This document shows positions 9,609 through 18,639 of a DNA stretch of 64,000 nt, in pieces (position 1 is the stretch's first letter; each line of letters begins with the position of its first letter). The stretch spans positions 186,001 through 250,000 of the forward strand of contig CAXXKZ010000007.1 of the NCBI GenBank assembly GCA_963665545.2, written 5' to 3'. The notes beneath the pieces were generated by a model. The model was not told the DNA's origin. It saw only the letters and a program-made list of their open reading frames with translations, and did not search any database. Both the position numbers and the translations under genes were made by a program. Source of the stretch: G963665545 sp963665545 (lineage in GTDB: Bacteria; Pseudomonadota; Gammaproteobacteria; Xanthomonadales; SZUA-36).

Positions 9609-10721
9609 ATGGACGACAAGTTAAACATCACATTTCGGCACCGGTCCACAGAAACGCCGGTCGAATTGTCCGACAGTTTGCAGTTGGGTGAAGAGGTACT
9701 GGATCAATTCGACAGGCCGCTACGGGAATTGCGCGTATCGGTGATTGATCGTTGCAACTTCCGCTGCACTTATTGCATGCCCGCAGACTCCCTGCAGGGC
9801 CAGGGCGTTTTCCTGCCCCTGGTCGAACTGATGACCGATCACGAGTTGGTCCGCGCCATCACCGCATTTGCCTCACTCGGCGTCCACAAACTGCGCATTA
9901 CCGGTGGCGAGCCACTGGTGCGTCCAGGCTTACCCGGTCTGATTGCCCAGCTCAGGGACATTCCGGGAATCGACCAGATCGCGATGACGACCAACGGTGT
10001 GCTTTTGCCGCGTCTGGCTGGTGACCTGGCCCAGGCCGGGCTGAGCAGAATCACGGTCAGCCTGGACACACTGGATCAACAGGTCTTGCACACGATGAGT
10101 GGCGGCAAGGGAAAGCTGCCTGACATCATCGCCGGCATCGAGGCGGCCGAGGCGGAGGGATTCCAGCAACTGAAGATCAATACTGTCGTCCAGCGGGGTG
10201 TGAATGACCATACTGTTATGGATTTGCTGGACCATTTCCGCGGCAGCGGCCACATCGTAAGGCTGATCGAATTCATGGATGTCGGCAACGTCAATCACTG
10301 GGCGTCGTCGCAAGTGGTGCCCTCGGCGGAGTGGGTTGAGCGCATCGATCAACGCTGGCCGCTTAATCCCGTCGAGCGCGCCAGCCCGTCCGAGACGGCC
10401 AACCGCTACGTCTATGCCGATGGCCAGGGCGAGGTCGGCTTCATCAGTTCCATCTCGCAGCCATTTTGTGGCGGCTGCAGCCGTGCCCGCATTACCGCTG
10501 ATGGCATGCTTTATACCTGTCTATTCGCCAGCCAGGGCACCGACCTGATGCCAATGATCCGCCAGAATCAAGACCAGAGCGAAGACATCCACGCATTGCA
10601 AACCGCCATCAGCAACATCTGGCGGCGGCGAACTGATCGCTATAGTGAGCTCAGGGACACGCAATCGAGCGACTCAAAAGCCGCCAAAGAAAAAGTTGAA
10701 ATGTACAGGATCGGCGGATGA
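9609..10721 (+). CDS. moaA: GTP 3',8-cyclase MoaA
   Basis: Radical SAM enzyme that starts molybdenum cofactor synthesis by rearranging GTP. The N-terminal [4Fe-4S]-SAM motif CNFRCTYC (C-x3-C-x2-C) is at about residues 49-56, followed by the TGGEPL motif. The second cluster, which binds GTP, is formed by the C-terminal CGGCSRARITADG and YTCLF cysteines. The protein ends in GG, as required in MoaA for the essential double-glycine tail. At 370 residues it is slightly longer than usual because of about 30 extra residues at the N-terminus. Its TGA overlaps the moaD ATG (ATGA at 10718-10721). Confidence 0.96.
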   Translation: MDDKLNITFRHRSTETPVELSDSLQLGEEVLDQFDRPLRELRVSVIDRCNFRCTYCMPADSLQGQGVFLPLVELMTDHELVRAITAFASLGVHKLRITGGEPLVRPGLPGLIAQLRDIPGIDQIAMTTNGVLLPRLAGDLAQAGLSRITVSLDTLDQQVLHTMSGGKGKLPDIIAGIEAAEAEGFQQLKINTVVQRGVNDHTVMDLLDHFRGSGHIVRLIEFMDVGNVNHWASSQVVPSAEWVERIDQRWPLNPVERASPSETANRYVYADGQGEVGFISSISQPFCGGCSRARITADGMLYTCLFASQGTDLMPMIRQNQDQSEDIHALQTAISNIWRRRTDRYSELRDTQSSDSKAAKEKVEMYRIGG

Positions 10722-10960
10722 TCACAGTAGACGTCAAGTGGTTCGCAGCCTTTCGCGACATCACGGGTACGCCAGGTGAGACTTGCCAAACCGACGCCAC
10801 CAGCCCTGCAGCGCTATTCAACCAATTGCGCCTTAAGCACAGCAGCCTGAATGAAAGAGGCGCCGCCCTGGTCGCCATCAATAACGAAGTCAGCGGCTGG
10901 GATACACCATTGAACGACGGCGACGAAGTGCTGTTCTTCCCCCCTGTGGCTGGCGGTTAG
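10718..10960 (+). CDS. moaD: Molybdopterin synthase sulfur carrier subunit MoaD
   Basis: Small 80-residue beta-grasp protein that carries sulfur as a C-terminal thiocarboxylate for molybdopterin synthase. The functional end is visible: FFPPVAGG followed directly by TAG. Because the glycine must be the last residue, this shows that TAG works as a true stop in this genome. Start overlaps the moaA stop by ATGA, giving translational coupling. moaE follows after 2 nt. Confidence 0.93.
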   Translation: MITVDVKWFAAFRDITGTPGETCQTDATSPAALFNQLRLKHSSLNERGAALVAINNEVSGWDTPLNDGDEVLFFPPVAGG

Positions 10961-10962
10961 CC

Positions 10963-11406
10963 ATGCTGTCGCGCTTCCAGATCAGCGACGAGCCGATTGA
11001 CCTTGACGCATTTCGAGCAAGCCTGATGGATCAGCGCTGCGGCGGCTACGTACAGTTCGAGGGTTGGGTCAGAGACCACAACGAAGGACGGCGGGTCGAT
11101 CAGCTGGAATACGAAGTCTATACTCCGGTCGCAATCACCGAAGGGGAAAGGGTCATCAGCGAGGCACTTGAAAAATTCGGCATCACGACGGCCGCCGGAA
11201 TTCATCGTCAAGGCGTGCTGGCTCTGACCGACCCCGCGGTGGTTGTCGGTGTCGCCTCCGCCCACCGCGAAGCAGCCTTTCTCGCCTGCCGGTACATCAT
11301 TGATCAGGTCAAATACCGCCTGCCCATCTGGAAAAAAGAATACTACGCCGACGGTACCGCCGAATGGGTCAACTGCCAGCAGTGCGCTCACGCAGTCCAC
11401 AGCTGA
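10963..11406 (+). CDS. moaE: Molybdopterin synthase catalytic subunit MoaE
   Basis: Large subunit of molybdopterin synthase, which converts precursor Z to molybdopterin with sulfur from MoaD. Typical features are GYVQFEGWVRDHN in the N-terminal half, LEYEVYTP, HRQGVLALTDPAVVVGVAS, and the C-terminal KYRLPIWKKEYYADG that contains the active-site lysines. The length of 147 is normal. It is the third gene of a compact moaA-moaD-moaE operon. The following membrane-protein gene starts 11 nt downstream and is probably on the same transcript. Confidence 0.95.
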   Translation: MLSRFQISDEPIDLDAFRASLMDQRCGGYVQFEGWVRDHNEGRRVDQLEYEVYTPVAITEGERVISEALEKFGITTAAGIHRQGVLALTDPAVVVGVASAHREAAFLACRYIIDQVKYRLPIWKKEYYADGTAEWVNCQQCAHAVHS

Positions 11407-11417
11407 CGTCCGTAATC

Positions 11418-12603
11418 ATGAAGTTTGTAGTGCCCTCGGTACTTGGGTTACTCATCTTCTTGACCCCAGTACCCTGGAACGGTCAGCTCACGATTGTCAT
11501 CGGGATCATCACCGGTTGGATCAAGACTGCGATGGGTGAGTCCGGCCTCTGGTTGGTGGTGGCAGTCATGGTTTTGACGGTGGTGATGACGCTCATGGGG
11601 TCGTTGTTCAAAGTCGCATGGATTCGCAACAACCATTGGCTCGCCAGCCTCTTCAGTGTTCCATTGCCATGGATTATTTTGCGTTGTGCAGGAATGGTTT
11701 TTGGATTGATTTACCTGTTCCAGTTCGGACCGCAAATCCTGCGCTCGGAGGAAATTGGCGGAGCGGTATTTGTTGGGATCGCCGTCAATTCGCTGGCTGT
11801 TTACATCAGCGCATGCATCCTGTTGCCGTTGCTGACGGATTTCGGTTTCATGGAATTTACCGGTACGCTCGCCCGCCCGTTTTTCAATCGTGTGTTTCGC
11901 TTGCCAGGCCGCGCCGCCATCGACGCCACCGCCTCTCTTGTCGGCGCAGCCTCGGTGGGACTGCTGATCACCATTGAACAGTATGAGCGGGGCTACTATT
12001 CGGCCCGCGAGGCCTGTGTCATCGCCACCAACTTCTCGATTGTCTCGATACCGTTCAGCCTGGTTATCGTCGCGGTCGCAGGCATCGAGCAGTACTTTGT
12101 TGCCTGGTATGGCGTGGTGATCCTCACTTGCCTGCTTGCGACCTTCATTACACCCCGCCTGCCACCCCTTTCGCGCAAGTCAGAGGCACACCTGGTTGAC
12201 GATCCCTCGCTGGGGATGCGGCGGAAAAATGATCACCAGGGACTTCTTGCTGAGGCCTGGGCTGCGGCAATTGCTCGCGCCCAGACGGCGCCGGGATTGC
12301 GGGGCTTCTTTGCCAAAGGGCTGAGAAATCTCGCATATTTTCTCTCGACCATTATCGCCGCCGGCATGGGTTTTGCGATTGTCGCCGCGCTGATTACTTT
12401 CCACACACCCATTTTCAGCTGGCTGGCGTACCCCTTCATACCCTTGCTGGAACTGGTGGGTCTGGGGGATGCTTCTGGCGTCGCACCCGGTCTTTTTTCC
12501 GGCTTTCTGGATCAATACATGCCGGCCATCGTGGCCAGTGGCATTGAGCACGATCGCAGCAGTTTTGTGCTGGCAGGCCTGTCAGTATGCCAGCTTATTT
12601 TTA
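11418..12603 (+). pseudogene. YjiH-like nucleoside-recognition (Gate) membrane protein, 5' part
   Basis: Polytopic membrane protein of the nucleoside recognition (Gate) domain family, similar in build to YjiH. Conserved-looking stretches include AAIDATASLVGAASVGLLI and DQYMPAIVASG. The coding sequence stops matching at VCQLIF, exactly where the IS1595 transposon begins. The missing C-terminus is at 18640-18773. Removing the transposon and one 8-bp duplication restores an uninterrupted 439-residue reading frame (VCQLIF-MSEVGILML). As it stands the frame runs about 16 codons into the transposon end, so the protein lacks its last 44 residues, including a final membrane helix. Confidence 0.88.
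12596..12603. repeat. Target site duplication of the IS1595 transposon (left)
   Basis: TATTTTTA immediately left of the inverted repeat, identical to 18632-18639. It lies inside the LIF codons of the interrupted membrane-protein gene. Confidence 0.93.
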
Positions 12604-12699
12604 CGGAATTTCCTAGTTTAAGGTATAGATGTCCTGCTCCAATCAGGGTATAGTTGGTGTTAGTGATAAGCAACCAGCTAACCTAAAGGGAGCAAGACA

Positions 12700-13587
12700 A
12701 TGGATATTATACAGATTTTCGATCTGTTTCCCACGCAGGAATCCTGCAAAGAATATTTGGAGAAAATGCGCTGGGGTGACGAGCCTGTCTGTCCCTATTG
12801 CGGATCCACTCATACGGTCAAAAACCAGAACCGCCATCATTGCTATGACTGCAAGACAGGGTTTAGCGTTACAGTAGGCACAATATTTCACCATACCCAT
12901 TTGCCTATTCAGAAGTGGTTTCTGGCAATCTCTCTCATGCTCAATGCCCGCAAGGGGTTGTCCGCCCTGCAACTGTCCCGTGACCTGAAAGTCAATAAGA
13001 ACACGGCGTGGCGCATCGCCATGCAGATACGCAAGGCCATGACGCAGAAAGGCCAGCGCGAGCTGCTTACTGGCATTGTCGAAATGGATGAAACCTATGT
13101 CGGTGGAAAGCCGCGAAAGGGCAACAAGAGTGGCGGGCCGCAGCAAGATAACAAGCGCGGGCGCGGGACCAAGAAAGCCCCTGTCATCGGTGCTGTTGAG
13201 CGTGAGGGTAAGGTGAAGGCCAAAGCCACTAGCAAGGGCAGAATGAAAGGCAAACACATGCGAGCTTTCGTCAAACAGAACGTGGACACTGCACAATCTC
13301 ACTTGATGACGGATGAGTACAAGGGATACATGCTCATGAACCGGATTGTGCCTCACTCCGTTATTCGGCATAGCCGTTGGTATGTAGATGGTGACATTCA
13401 TACCAACACGATTGAGAGCTTCTGGGCTCTGTTGAAGCGTGGCATGTTCGGGCAATTCCATAGTGTGAGCCGCAAGCACTTGCAGCGTTATGTCGATGAA
13501 TTTTGTTATCGCTATAACCTGCGTCATGATAACGCTGTCAAAGCATTCGACAAGACCATCAGTCTTGGACTAGGAGTAAGACATTGA
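12700..13587 (+). CDS. IS1595 family transposase (ISXO2-like)
   Basis: DDE transposase of 295 residues. The N-terminal zinc ribbon is visible as CPYCGS plus HHCYDC (about residues 31-55). The ISXO2-like catalytic domain follows with VEMDETYVGG (first Asp, about 130), LMTDEYKGY (second Asp) and HTNTIESFWALLKRG (acidic third position). The start ATG follows AAGGGAGCAAG about 10 nt upstream. Its TGA overlaps the TTG start of the P63C gene (TTGA at 13584-13587). It appears intact, so the transposon may still move unless the later insertion prevents it. Confidence 0.95.
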   Translation: MDIIQIFDLFPTQESCKEYLEKMRWGDEPVCPYCGSTHTVKNQNRHHCYDCKTGFSVTVGTIFHHTHLPIQKWFLAISLMLNARKGLSALQLSRDLKVNKNTAWRIAMQIRKAMTQKGQRELLTGIVEMDETYVGGKPRKGNKSGGPQQDNKRGRGTKKAPVIGAVEREGKVKAKATSKGRMKGKHMRAFVKQNVDTAQSHLMTDEYKGYMLMNRIVPHSVIRHSRWYVDGDIHTNTIESFWALLKRGMFGQFHSVSRKHLQRYVDEFCYRYNLRHDNAVKAFDKTISLGLGVRH

Positions 13588-14480
13588 ATACACCTGAGGC
13601 AACCCATAGTGGAGAATTGAAGATCGGTAATATCATGCTTCCATGCTTTGTATTGGCTGATGGGCGCAGGATTTTGAGCCAGCGTGGTATCTTAGGTGCT
13701 TTAGGCAGGTCTGGTTCAATTAGAGGGGGTACTGGAGGGGGTGGCGACAAACTGCCTCCATTTTTGTCTCAAAATAACCTTAAGCCTTTTATAACCAAAG
13801 AGTTAGTGGTGGCGACAAACCCTGTCAGGTTTTTGTTCGAAAAGAACTTGGTTTATGGGTATTTAGCAGAGATATTACCAGGTGTCTGTGAGGTATATTT
13901 CTCAGCAAGAGATGAAGGAAAGCTTTTGCAATCGCAAAAGCATATAGCAGAACAAGCAGATATTCTGATGCGTGCCTTTTCCCATGTAGGGATTATCGCG
14001 CTGGTAGATGAGGCTACCCAGTATCAGGAAATCAGGGATAAGAAAACCCTGCAAGATATACTTGACAAGTATCTACGGCCTTATCAGGCAAGCTGGGCAA
14101 AGAGGTTTCCCGATGAGTTCTACAAGCAAATTTTCAGGCTCAAGGGCTGGCAATGGCAAGGTATGCAGATCAATCGCCCGCAAGTGGTAGGACATTATAC
14201 GAATGACATTGTATACGCTCGTATAGCACCTGGCCTTTTAGATGAATTGCAAAAGCTAAACCCAAAAACAGAAGGCGAGGAAAGGGAGCATAAAAACCAT
14301 CACTTTCTCACTGACGATTTTGGCCAACCCGAATTGTATACTCATCTGATTGGAGTAACGGCCATTATGAAAACCGTTACCTACAATGACCCTAAAGCTG
14401 CTTGGGCAGAATTCCAACGCAGGTTGCAAAGAGCCTACCCAAAGAAAAACACAAACTTTGACCTTGATTTTGATGAGTGA
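13584..14480 (+). CDS. P63C domain protein, transposon cargo
   Basis: 298-residue protein with the P63C-like C-terminal region (about 190-290: QIFRLKGWQWQ, RPQVVGHYTNDIVYARIAPG, LTDDFGQPELYTHLIGV). P63C proteins are often found in phages and next to IS1595-type transposases; their biochemical role is not established. The start is TTG 13584, overlapping the transposase stop, and the stop overlaps the methyltransferase start (ATGAGTGA, 14473-14480). The coupling to both neighbours suggests it serves the transposon or the methyltransferase-nuclease, perhaps as a DNA-binding helper; that is inference. A glycine-rich stretch (GGTGGGG) occurs near residue 49. Confidence 0.75.
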   Translation: MNTPEATHSGELKIGNIMLPCFVLADGRRILSQRGILGALGRSGSIRGGTGGGGDKLPPFLSQNNLKPFITKELVVATNPVRFLFEKNLVYGYLAEILPGVCEVYFSARDEGKLLQSQKHIAEQADILMRAFSHVGIIALVDEATQYQEIRDKKTLQDILDKYLRPYQASWAKRFPDEFYKQIFRLKGWQWQGMQINRPQVVGHYTNDIVYARIAPGLLDELQKLNPKTEGEEREHKNHHFLTDDFGQPELYTHLIGVTAIMKTVTYNDPKAAWAEFQRRLQRAYPKKNTNFDLDFDE

Positions 14481-15475
14481 ACCGAACTGGGCTAACCAGA
14501 CCATTTGGACTGGTGACAACCTCGAAATCATGCGCGGCATGAATTCGGAATCTGTAGACCTGATCTATCTTGACCCGCCGTTCAACTCCAAGGCCAACTA
14601 TGCCGCGCCCATCGGGAGCAAGGCCGCCGGGGCCGCGTTCAAGGATACGTGGACGCTCAGCGACGTAGACACCGAATGGATCAACCTCATGGAGGCTAAG
14701 CATCCGGCGCTATACCGCGTTCTGCTCGCTGCCATGACCGCCAGCGATAAGTCCTATCTCGCCTACATGGCGGCCCGCATTCTCGAAATGCGGCGCGTCC
14801 TGAAGCCGTCCGGGGGCATCTACCTGCACTGTGATCCGACCATGAGCCACTACCTCAAGCTCGTCATGGATGCGGTGTTTGGTCGCCGGAATTTCCGTAG
14901 CGAGATTACGTGGAAGCGGTTTAACTTCCACGCAGACGCTAAAAAGTTCGGCGCAATAAGCGACCGGATTCTATTCTACTCGTTAGGGGATCAGTACGTT
15001 TTCAATCGCGTTCGCGTCCCATATTCGAAGAACTACATAGCCTCTAAGTTCAAACAGTGCGATCCAGATGGCAGAAGGTTCAGCACGGACAACCTGAATC
15101 CTCCGGGTGGTCGCGGCCCGGTGTATGAGTTCTACGGAACCACAAGAGCATGGCGCTTCACCGAAGAAAAGATGCGGCGCTTGGACGCGGAGAACAGGAT
15201 CTATTGTTCGGGAAAGACGCCGCGACTCAAGCGGTATTTGGACGAAATGCCCGGGCAGGCCGTGTCGGATATTTGGCAAGACATTGCCCCGATCAACTCA
15301 CAGGCAAAGGAACGAGTCGGCTACCCCACGCAAAAGCCCATTGCGCTCGTGCGCCGGATCATTGCCGCCAGTAGTGACGAAGGTGGGGTCGTGCTTGATC
15401 CGTTCTGTGGTTGCGCCACAGCGTGCGTAGCGGCTGAGATTGAGCACCGGCAATGGGTCGGTATCGACATTGCAT
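14473..15475 (+). pseudogene. DNA adenine methyltransferase-HNH fusion, 5' (methyltransferase) part
   Basis: Site-specific DNA methyltransferase of the beta type. The catalytic motif IV LDPPFN is near residues 31-36 and the SAM-binding motif I DPFCGCAT near the C-terminal end (about 315-322). The D-P-P-F sequence points to N6-adenine methylation. The gene breaks at VGIDIA, where the IS256 block enters. The remainder, an HNH nuclease, continues at 18263. Taking out the block with one CATTGCAT copy gives an open frame of 446 residues. The methyltransferase part itself is nearly complete, but it ends in an IS-derived TGA straight after IDIA and has lost its nuclease half. Confidence 0.88.
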
Positions 15476-15510
15476 GAGCTATTGTCAAATCTGGTGTTTA
15501 GCCATTTGAT

Positions 15511-15802
15511 TCAAGCGGCGACCTGATCAATCTCTTTTACCTCGATCCCATCTTTGAATTTCACCCCCGTAATCACCTTGGCCAGGTAATCAAAGCCGCG
15601 TAGCCGGCGCCATTTCTTTTCCGCACACTGGCTCAATTTGAACATCATATGCAACATGCCATTGCGCGTCAGACAACCTTTGGATCTTTTGGTCCGGTGG
15701 CGGATGGTGGCAAAGGTGGATTCAATCGGGTTGCTGGTCCGGATGCTCTGCCAGTGTTGGGCCGGAAAATCATAAAATGCCAACAGTTCATCCCGATCCT
15801 TG
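15511..15802 (-). pseudogene. IS256 transposase, C-terminal fragment (part A)
   Basis: Encodes the last part of the transposase, from RDELLAFYDF through SNPIESTFATIRHR (the catalytic Glu region) to the normal end EIDQVAA. It lacks the N-terminal three quarters and has no proper start. It is identical in protein sequence to the end of the 44.5-kb copy (LRGFDYLAK), unlike copy C, which has LHGFDYLAK. Confidence 0.88.
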
Positions 15803-15904
15803 GAGTTATGATCGAATCTGGTGTTTGAGCAGTTGAAAAAAAGCGGCGTATCTGGTTGATTTGTTGTTACCAAACTTCAAAGCAACCAAAGGAGATACGC
15901 CACT

Positions 15905-16894
15905 ATGAACAAGAATAATGTTATTGAACTGGAACGTCGAGCAATCAGTGCCGATCCGTTGACCGAATTGCTCAAAGAAGGCGCCCGGAAGCTGCTCGCC
16001 GAAGCGGTGGAAAGTGAAGTCCAGGAGCTGCTGGCCAAGTATCAGGATTGGCGTACCGAATCAGGTCATGCCGGTGTGGTGCGCAACGGTTACCTGCCAG
16101 AACGTGAGTTGCAGACCGGCCTGGGACCGATCCGGGTGAGAATTCCCAAGGTGCGCTCGAAGACCGGTGAAGCAGTGAGTTTTCAGTCGGTGCTGGTGCC
16201 GCCATATGTGCGCAAGACAGCGACTTTCGAGGCAGCCATTCCGTGGTTGTACCTCAAAGGGGTATCCAGCGGTGAGATGGCTGAGGCGTTGCGGGTACTG
16301 GTGGGCCCGCAGGCACAGGGTTTGTCGGCCAGCACGGTATCCCGCCTGAAACAGGTATGGGCGGAGGAATATCGAGCGTGGAGCCAGCGTCGCCTGGGAC
16401 AGGACCGGTGGGTGTATGTCTGGGCTGATGGTGTCTACAGTGGGCTGCGGGCGGAGGATGCCAAGCTCTGCGCGCTGGTGATCATTGGTGTCAATGAACG
16501 CGGCGAAAAACATTTTCTGGCGATTGAGGACGGGGTGCGAGAATCGACTCAGAGTTGGCGTGAGGTGTTGCTGAATCTGAAGTCGCGCGGCATGAGCGCC
16601 CCACAACTGGCGATTGGTGATGGTGCGATGGGTTTTTGGGCGGCGCTGGATGAAATCTTTCCGGCCAGCCGCCAGCAACGCTGCTGGATGCACAAGACCA
16701 TGAATGTACTGAATTGTTTGCCGAAATCCGCACAACCCAAAGCCAAGCAGGCCCTGCACGCCATCTGGCAGGCGGAAACCAAGGATGATGCAAACAAGGC
16801 GTTTGATTTGTTTATTGAGATCTTTGAGGCGAAATACCCGAAAGCGACGAGCTGTTTGCTCAAGGATCGAGCTATTGTCAAATCTGGTGTTTAG
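15905..16894 (+). pseudogene. IS256 transposase, N-terminal fragment (part B)
   Basis: Starts normally (MNKNNVIELERRAISADP) and matches the complete copies through CLLKDR at residue 322. It then runs seven codons into the end of copy C (AIVKSGV) and stops. Two Asp of the DDE triad are present (VWADGVYSG, AIGDGAMGFW), but the Glu is lost, so the product should be inactive. It may still act as a DNA-binding inhibitor of transposition (inference). Confidence 0.9.
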
Positions 16895-18253
16895 CCATTT
16901 GATTCAAGCGGCGACCTGATCAATCTCTTTTACCTCGATCCCATCTTTGAATTTCACCCCCGTAATCACCTTGGCCAGGTAATCAAAGCCGTGTAGCCGG
17001 CGCCATTTCTTTTCCGCACACTGGCTCAATTTGAACATCATATGCAACATGCCATTGCGCGTCAGACAACCTTTGGATCTTTTGGTCCGGTGGCGGATGG
17101 TGGCAAAGGTGGATTCAATCGGGTTGCTGGTCCGGATGCTCTGCCAGTGTTGGGCCGGAAAATCATAAAATGCCAACAGTTCATCCCGATCCTTGAGCAA
17201 ACAGCTCGTCGCTTTCGGGTATTTCGCCTCAAAGATCTCAATAAACAAATCAAACGCCTTGTTTGCATCATCCTTGGTTTCCGCCTGCCAGATGGCGTGC
17301 AGGGCCTGCTTGGCTTTGGGTTGTGCGGATTTCGGCAAACAATTCAGTACATTCATGGTCTTGTGCATCCAGCAGCGTTGCTGGCGGCTGGCCGGAAAGA
17401 TTTCATCCAGCGCCGCCCAAAAACCCATCGCACCATCACCAATCGCCAGTTGTGGGGCGCTCATGCCGCGCGACTTCAGATTCAGCAACACCTCACGCCA
17501 ACTCTGAGTCGATTCCCGCACCCCGTCCTCAATCGCCAGAAAATGTTTTTCGCCGCGTTCATTGACACCAATGATCACCAGCGCGCAGAGCTTGGCATCC
17601 TCCGCCCGCAGCCCACTGTAGACACCATCAGCCCAGACATACACCCACCGGTCCTGTCCCAGGCGACGCTGGCTCCACGCTCGATATTCCTCCGCCCATA
17701 CCTGTTTCAGGCGGGATACCGTGCTGGCCGACAGACCCTGTGCCTGCGGGCCCACCAGTACCCGCAACGCCTCAGCCATCTCACCGCTGGATACCCCTTT
17801 GAGGTACAACCACGGAATGGCTGCCTCGAAAGTCGCTGTCTTGCGCACATATGGCGGCACCAGCACCGACTGAAAACTCACTGCTTCACCGGTCTTCGAG
17901 CGCACCTTGGGAATTCTCACCCGGATCGGTCCCAGGCCGGTCTGCAACTCACGTTCTGGCAGGTAACCGTTGCGCACCACACCGGCATGACCTGATTCGG
18001 TACGCCAATCCTGATACTTGGCCAGCAGCTCCTGGACTTCACTTTCCACCGCTTCGGCGAGCAGCTTCCGGGCGCCTTCTTTGAGCAATTCGGTCAACGG
18101 ATCGGCACTGATTGCTCGACGTTCCAGTTCAATAACATTATTCTTGTTCATAGTGGCGTATCTCCTTTGGTTGCTTTGAAGTTTGGTAACAACAAATCAA
18201 CCAGATACGCCGCTTTTTTTCAACTGCTCAAACACCAGATTCGATCATAACTC
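16869..18253 (-). mobile_element. IS256 family insertion sequence, complete copy C (1,385 bp)
   Basis: Full-length element; its terminal repeats read inward as GAGCTATTGTCAAATCTGG and GAGTTATGATCGAATCTGG. It has the same length as the copy at 44422-45806 and differs from it at only a few visible positions, so movement was recent. Confidence 0.93.
16904..18151 (-). CDS. IS256 family transposase (copy C)
   Basis: 415-residue mutator-type transposase. The catalytic residues lie in VWADGVYSG (about 175), AIGDGAMGFW (about 240) and SNPIESTFATIRHRTKRSKG (about 350). One residue differs visibly from the 44.5-kb copy (LHGFDY in place of LRGFDY). Start ATG with a GGAGATACGCC sequence 8-18 nt upstream. 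It appears intact and should be able to mobilise all IS256 ends in the genome. Confidence 0.95.
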   Translation of the reverse strand: MNKNNVIELERRAISADPLTELLKEGARKLLAEAVESEVQELLAKYQDWRTESGHAGVVRNGYLPERELQTGLGPIRVRIPKVRSKTGEAVSFQSVLVPPYVRKTATFEAAIPWLYLKGVSSGEMAEALRVLVGPQAQGLSASTVSRLKQVWAEEYRAWSQRRLGQDRWVYVWADGVYSGLRAEDAKLCALVIIGVNERGEKHFLAIEDGVRESTQSWREVLLNLKSRGMSAPQLAIGDGAMGFWAALDEIFPASRQQRCWMHKTMNVLNCLPKSAQPKAKQALHAIWQAETKDDANKAFDLFIEIFEAKYPKATSCLLKDRDELLAFYDFPAQHWQSIRTSNPIESTFATIRHRTKRSKGCLTRNGMLHMMFKLSQCAEKKWRRLHGFDYLAKVITGVKFKDGIEVKEIDQVAA

Positions 18254-18262
18254 CCATTGCAT

Positions 18263-18600
18263 CTAAAGCTGCCGAGCTTATGCAACTACGAATGCGTGAT
18301 GAACTCGGCCTGTTCTACGACGGCGCGCACCGCACCGACATTCCCAAGCGAACCGATCTTGGCAAGATTCCGCCGTACAACAGTCCGGCAAACAGGCGGC
18401 AACTCTACGGCGAACAGGAGGGGAACTGCGTTGGCTGCAATTCGCACTTCGAGGCGCGACACTTGGAAGTCGATCACATCATCGCGCGAGGGAAAGGCGG
18501 GGCGAACCATATCGAAAACCTGCAACTGCTCTGCGGCTCCTGTAACCAGATCAAAGGGGATCGCGGCATGGAGTACCTTCGTGTCAAGCTGCAACTGTGA
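18263..18600 (+). pseudogene. HNH endonuclease domain, 3' part of the methyltransferase fusion
   Basis: In frame with the methyltransferase once the IS256 block is removed (IDIA-SKAAELMQLRMRDEL). The HNH nuclease core is visible: CVGCNSHF, LEVDHIIARGKGG (HNH histidine and Asp), HIENLQLLCGSCNQIKGD. The two C-x2-C pairs should bind zinc. It has its own possible starts (ATG 18280), so a stand-alone 106-residue nuclease domain might still be made, but no ribosome binding site is evident. Original role in the fusion: cut DNA whose modification state is read or set by the methyltransferase half (inference). Confidence 0.82.
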
Positions 18601-18631
18601 TAATATATATACCTTAATCTAGGAAATTCCG

Positions 18632-18639
18632 TATTTTTA
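18632..18639. repeat. Target site duplication of the IS1595 transposon (right)
   Basis: TATTTTTA directly after the right inverted repeat; pairs with 12596-12603. Confidence 0.93.

Larger units (their letters stand above)
15476..18254. mobile_element. Nested IS256-family block inside the transposon
   Basis: The block is bracketed by CATTGCAT at 15468-15475 and 18255-18262. It consists of three parts: A, the 3' end of an IS256 in minus orientation (15476-15802); B, the 5' end of an IS256 in plus orientation (15803-16868); and C, a complete minus-oriented IS256 (16869-18253). Parts A and B meet at GATCCTTG, and B meets C at the reverse complement CAAGGATC. This pattern is what one expects if a second IS256 inserted in opposite orientation into the first at GATCCTTG (8-bp duplication), and the segment between the two inverted 5' halves then flipped. 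Confidence 0.85.
12604..18631. mobile_element. IS1595-family transposon with cargo (6,028 bp)
   Basis: The ends are inverted repeats of about 24 bp with one mismatch (both begin CGGAATTTCCTAG when read inward). They are flanked by an identical 8-bp target duplication, TATTTTTA, at 12596-12603 and 18632-18639; 8 bp is the duplication length known for IS1595. Contents in order: transposase, P63C protein, and a DNA methyltransferase-HNH gene that is itself split by an IS256 block at 15476-18254. Without that block the transposon would be about 3.24 kb. The transposase, P63C and methyltransferase genes overlap one another by a few bases, so they form one translationally coupled unit. Passenger genes are known in some IS1595 subgroups. 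Confidence 0.93.

Noticed and set aside
10718..10960. Idea that TAG is read as an amino acid in this organism
   Set aside because: moaD must end in Gly-Gly and does so directly before TAG; the ammonia-lyase, CoA ligase, TetR and Rieske genes also end in TAG. So TAG is a normal stop, and the in-frame TAGs are better read as mutations.
17042..17995. Long open frame of 317 codons antisense to the IS256 transposase (also at 44595-45548)
   Set aside because: It is an exact shadow of the transposase codons, has no start signal of its own and no family resemblance.
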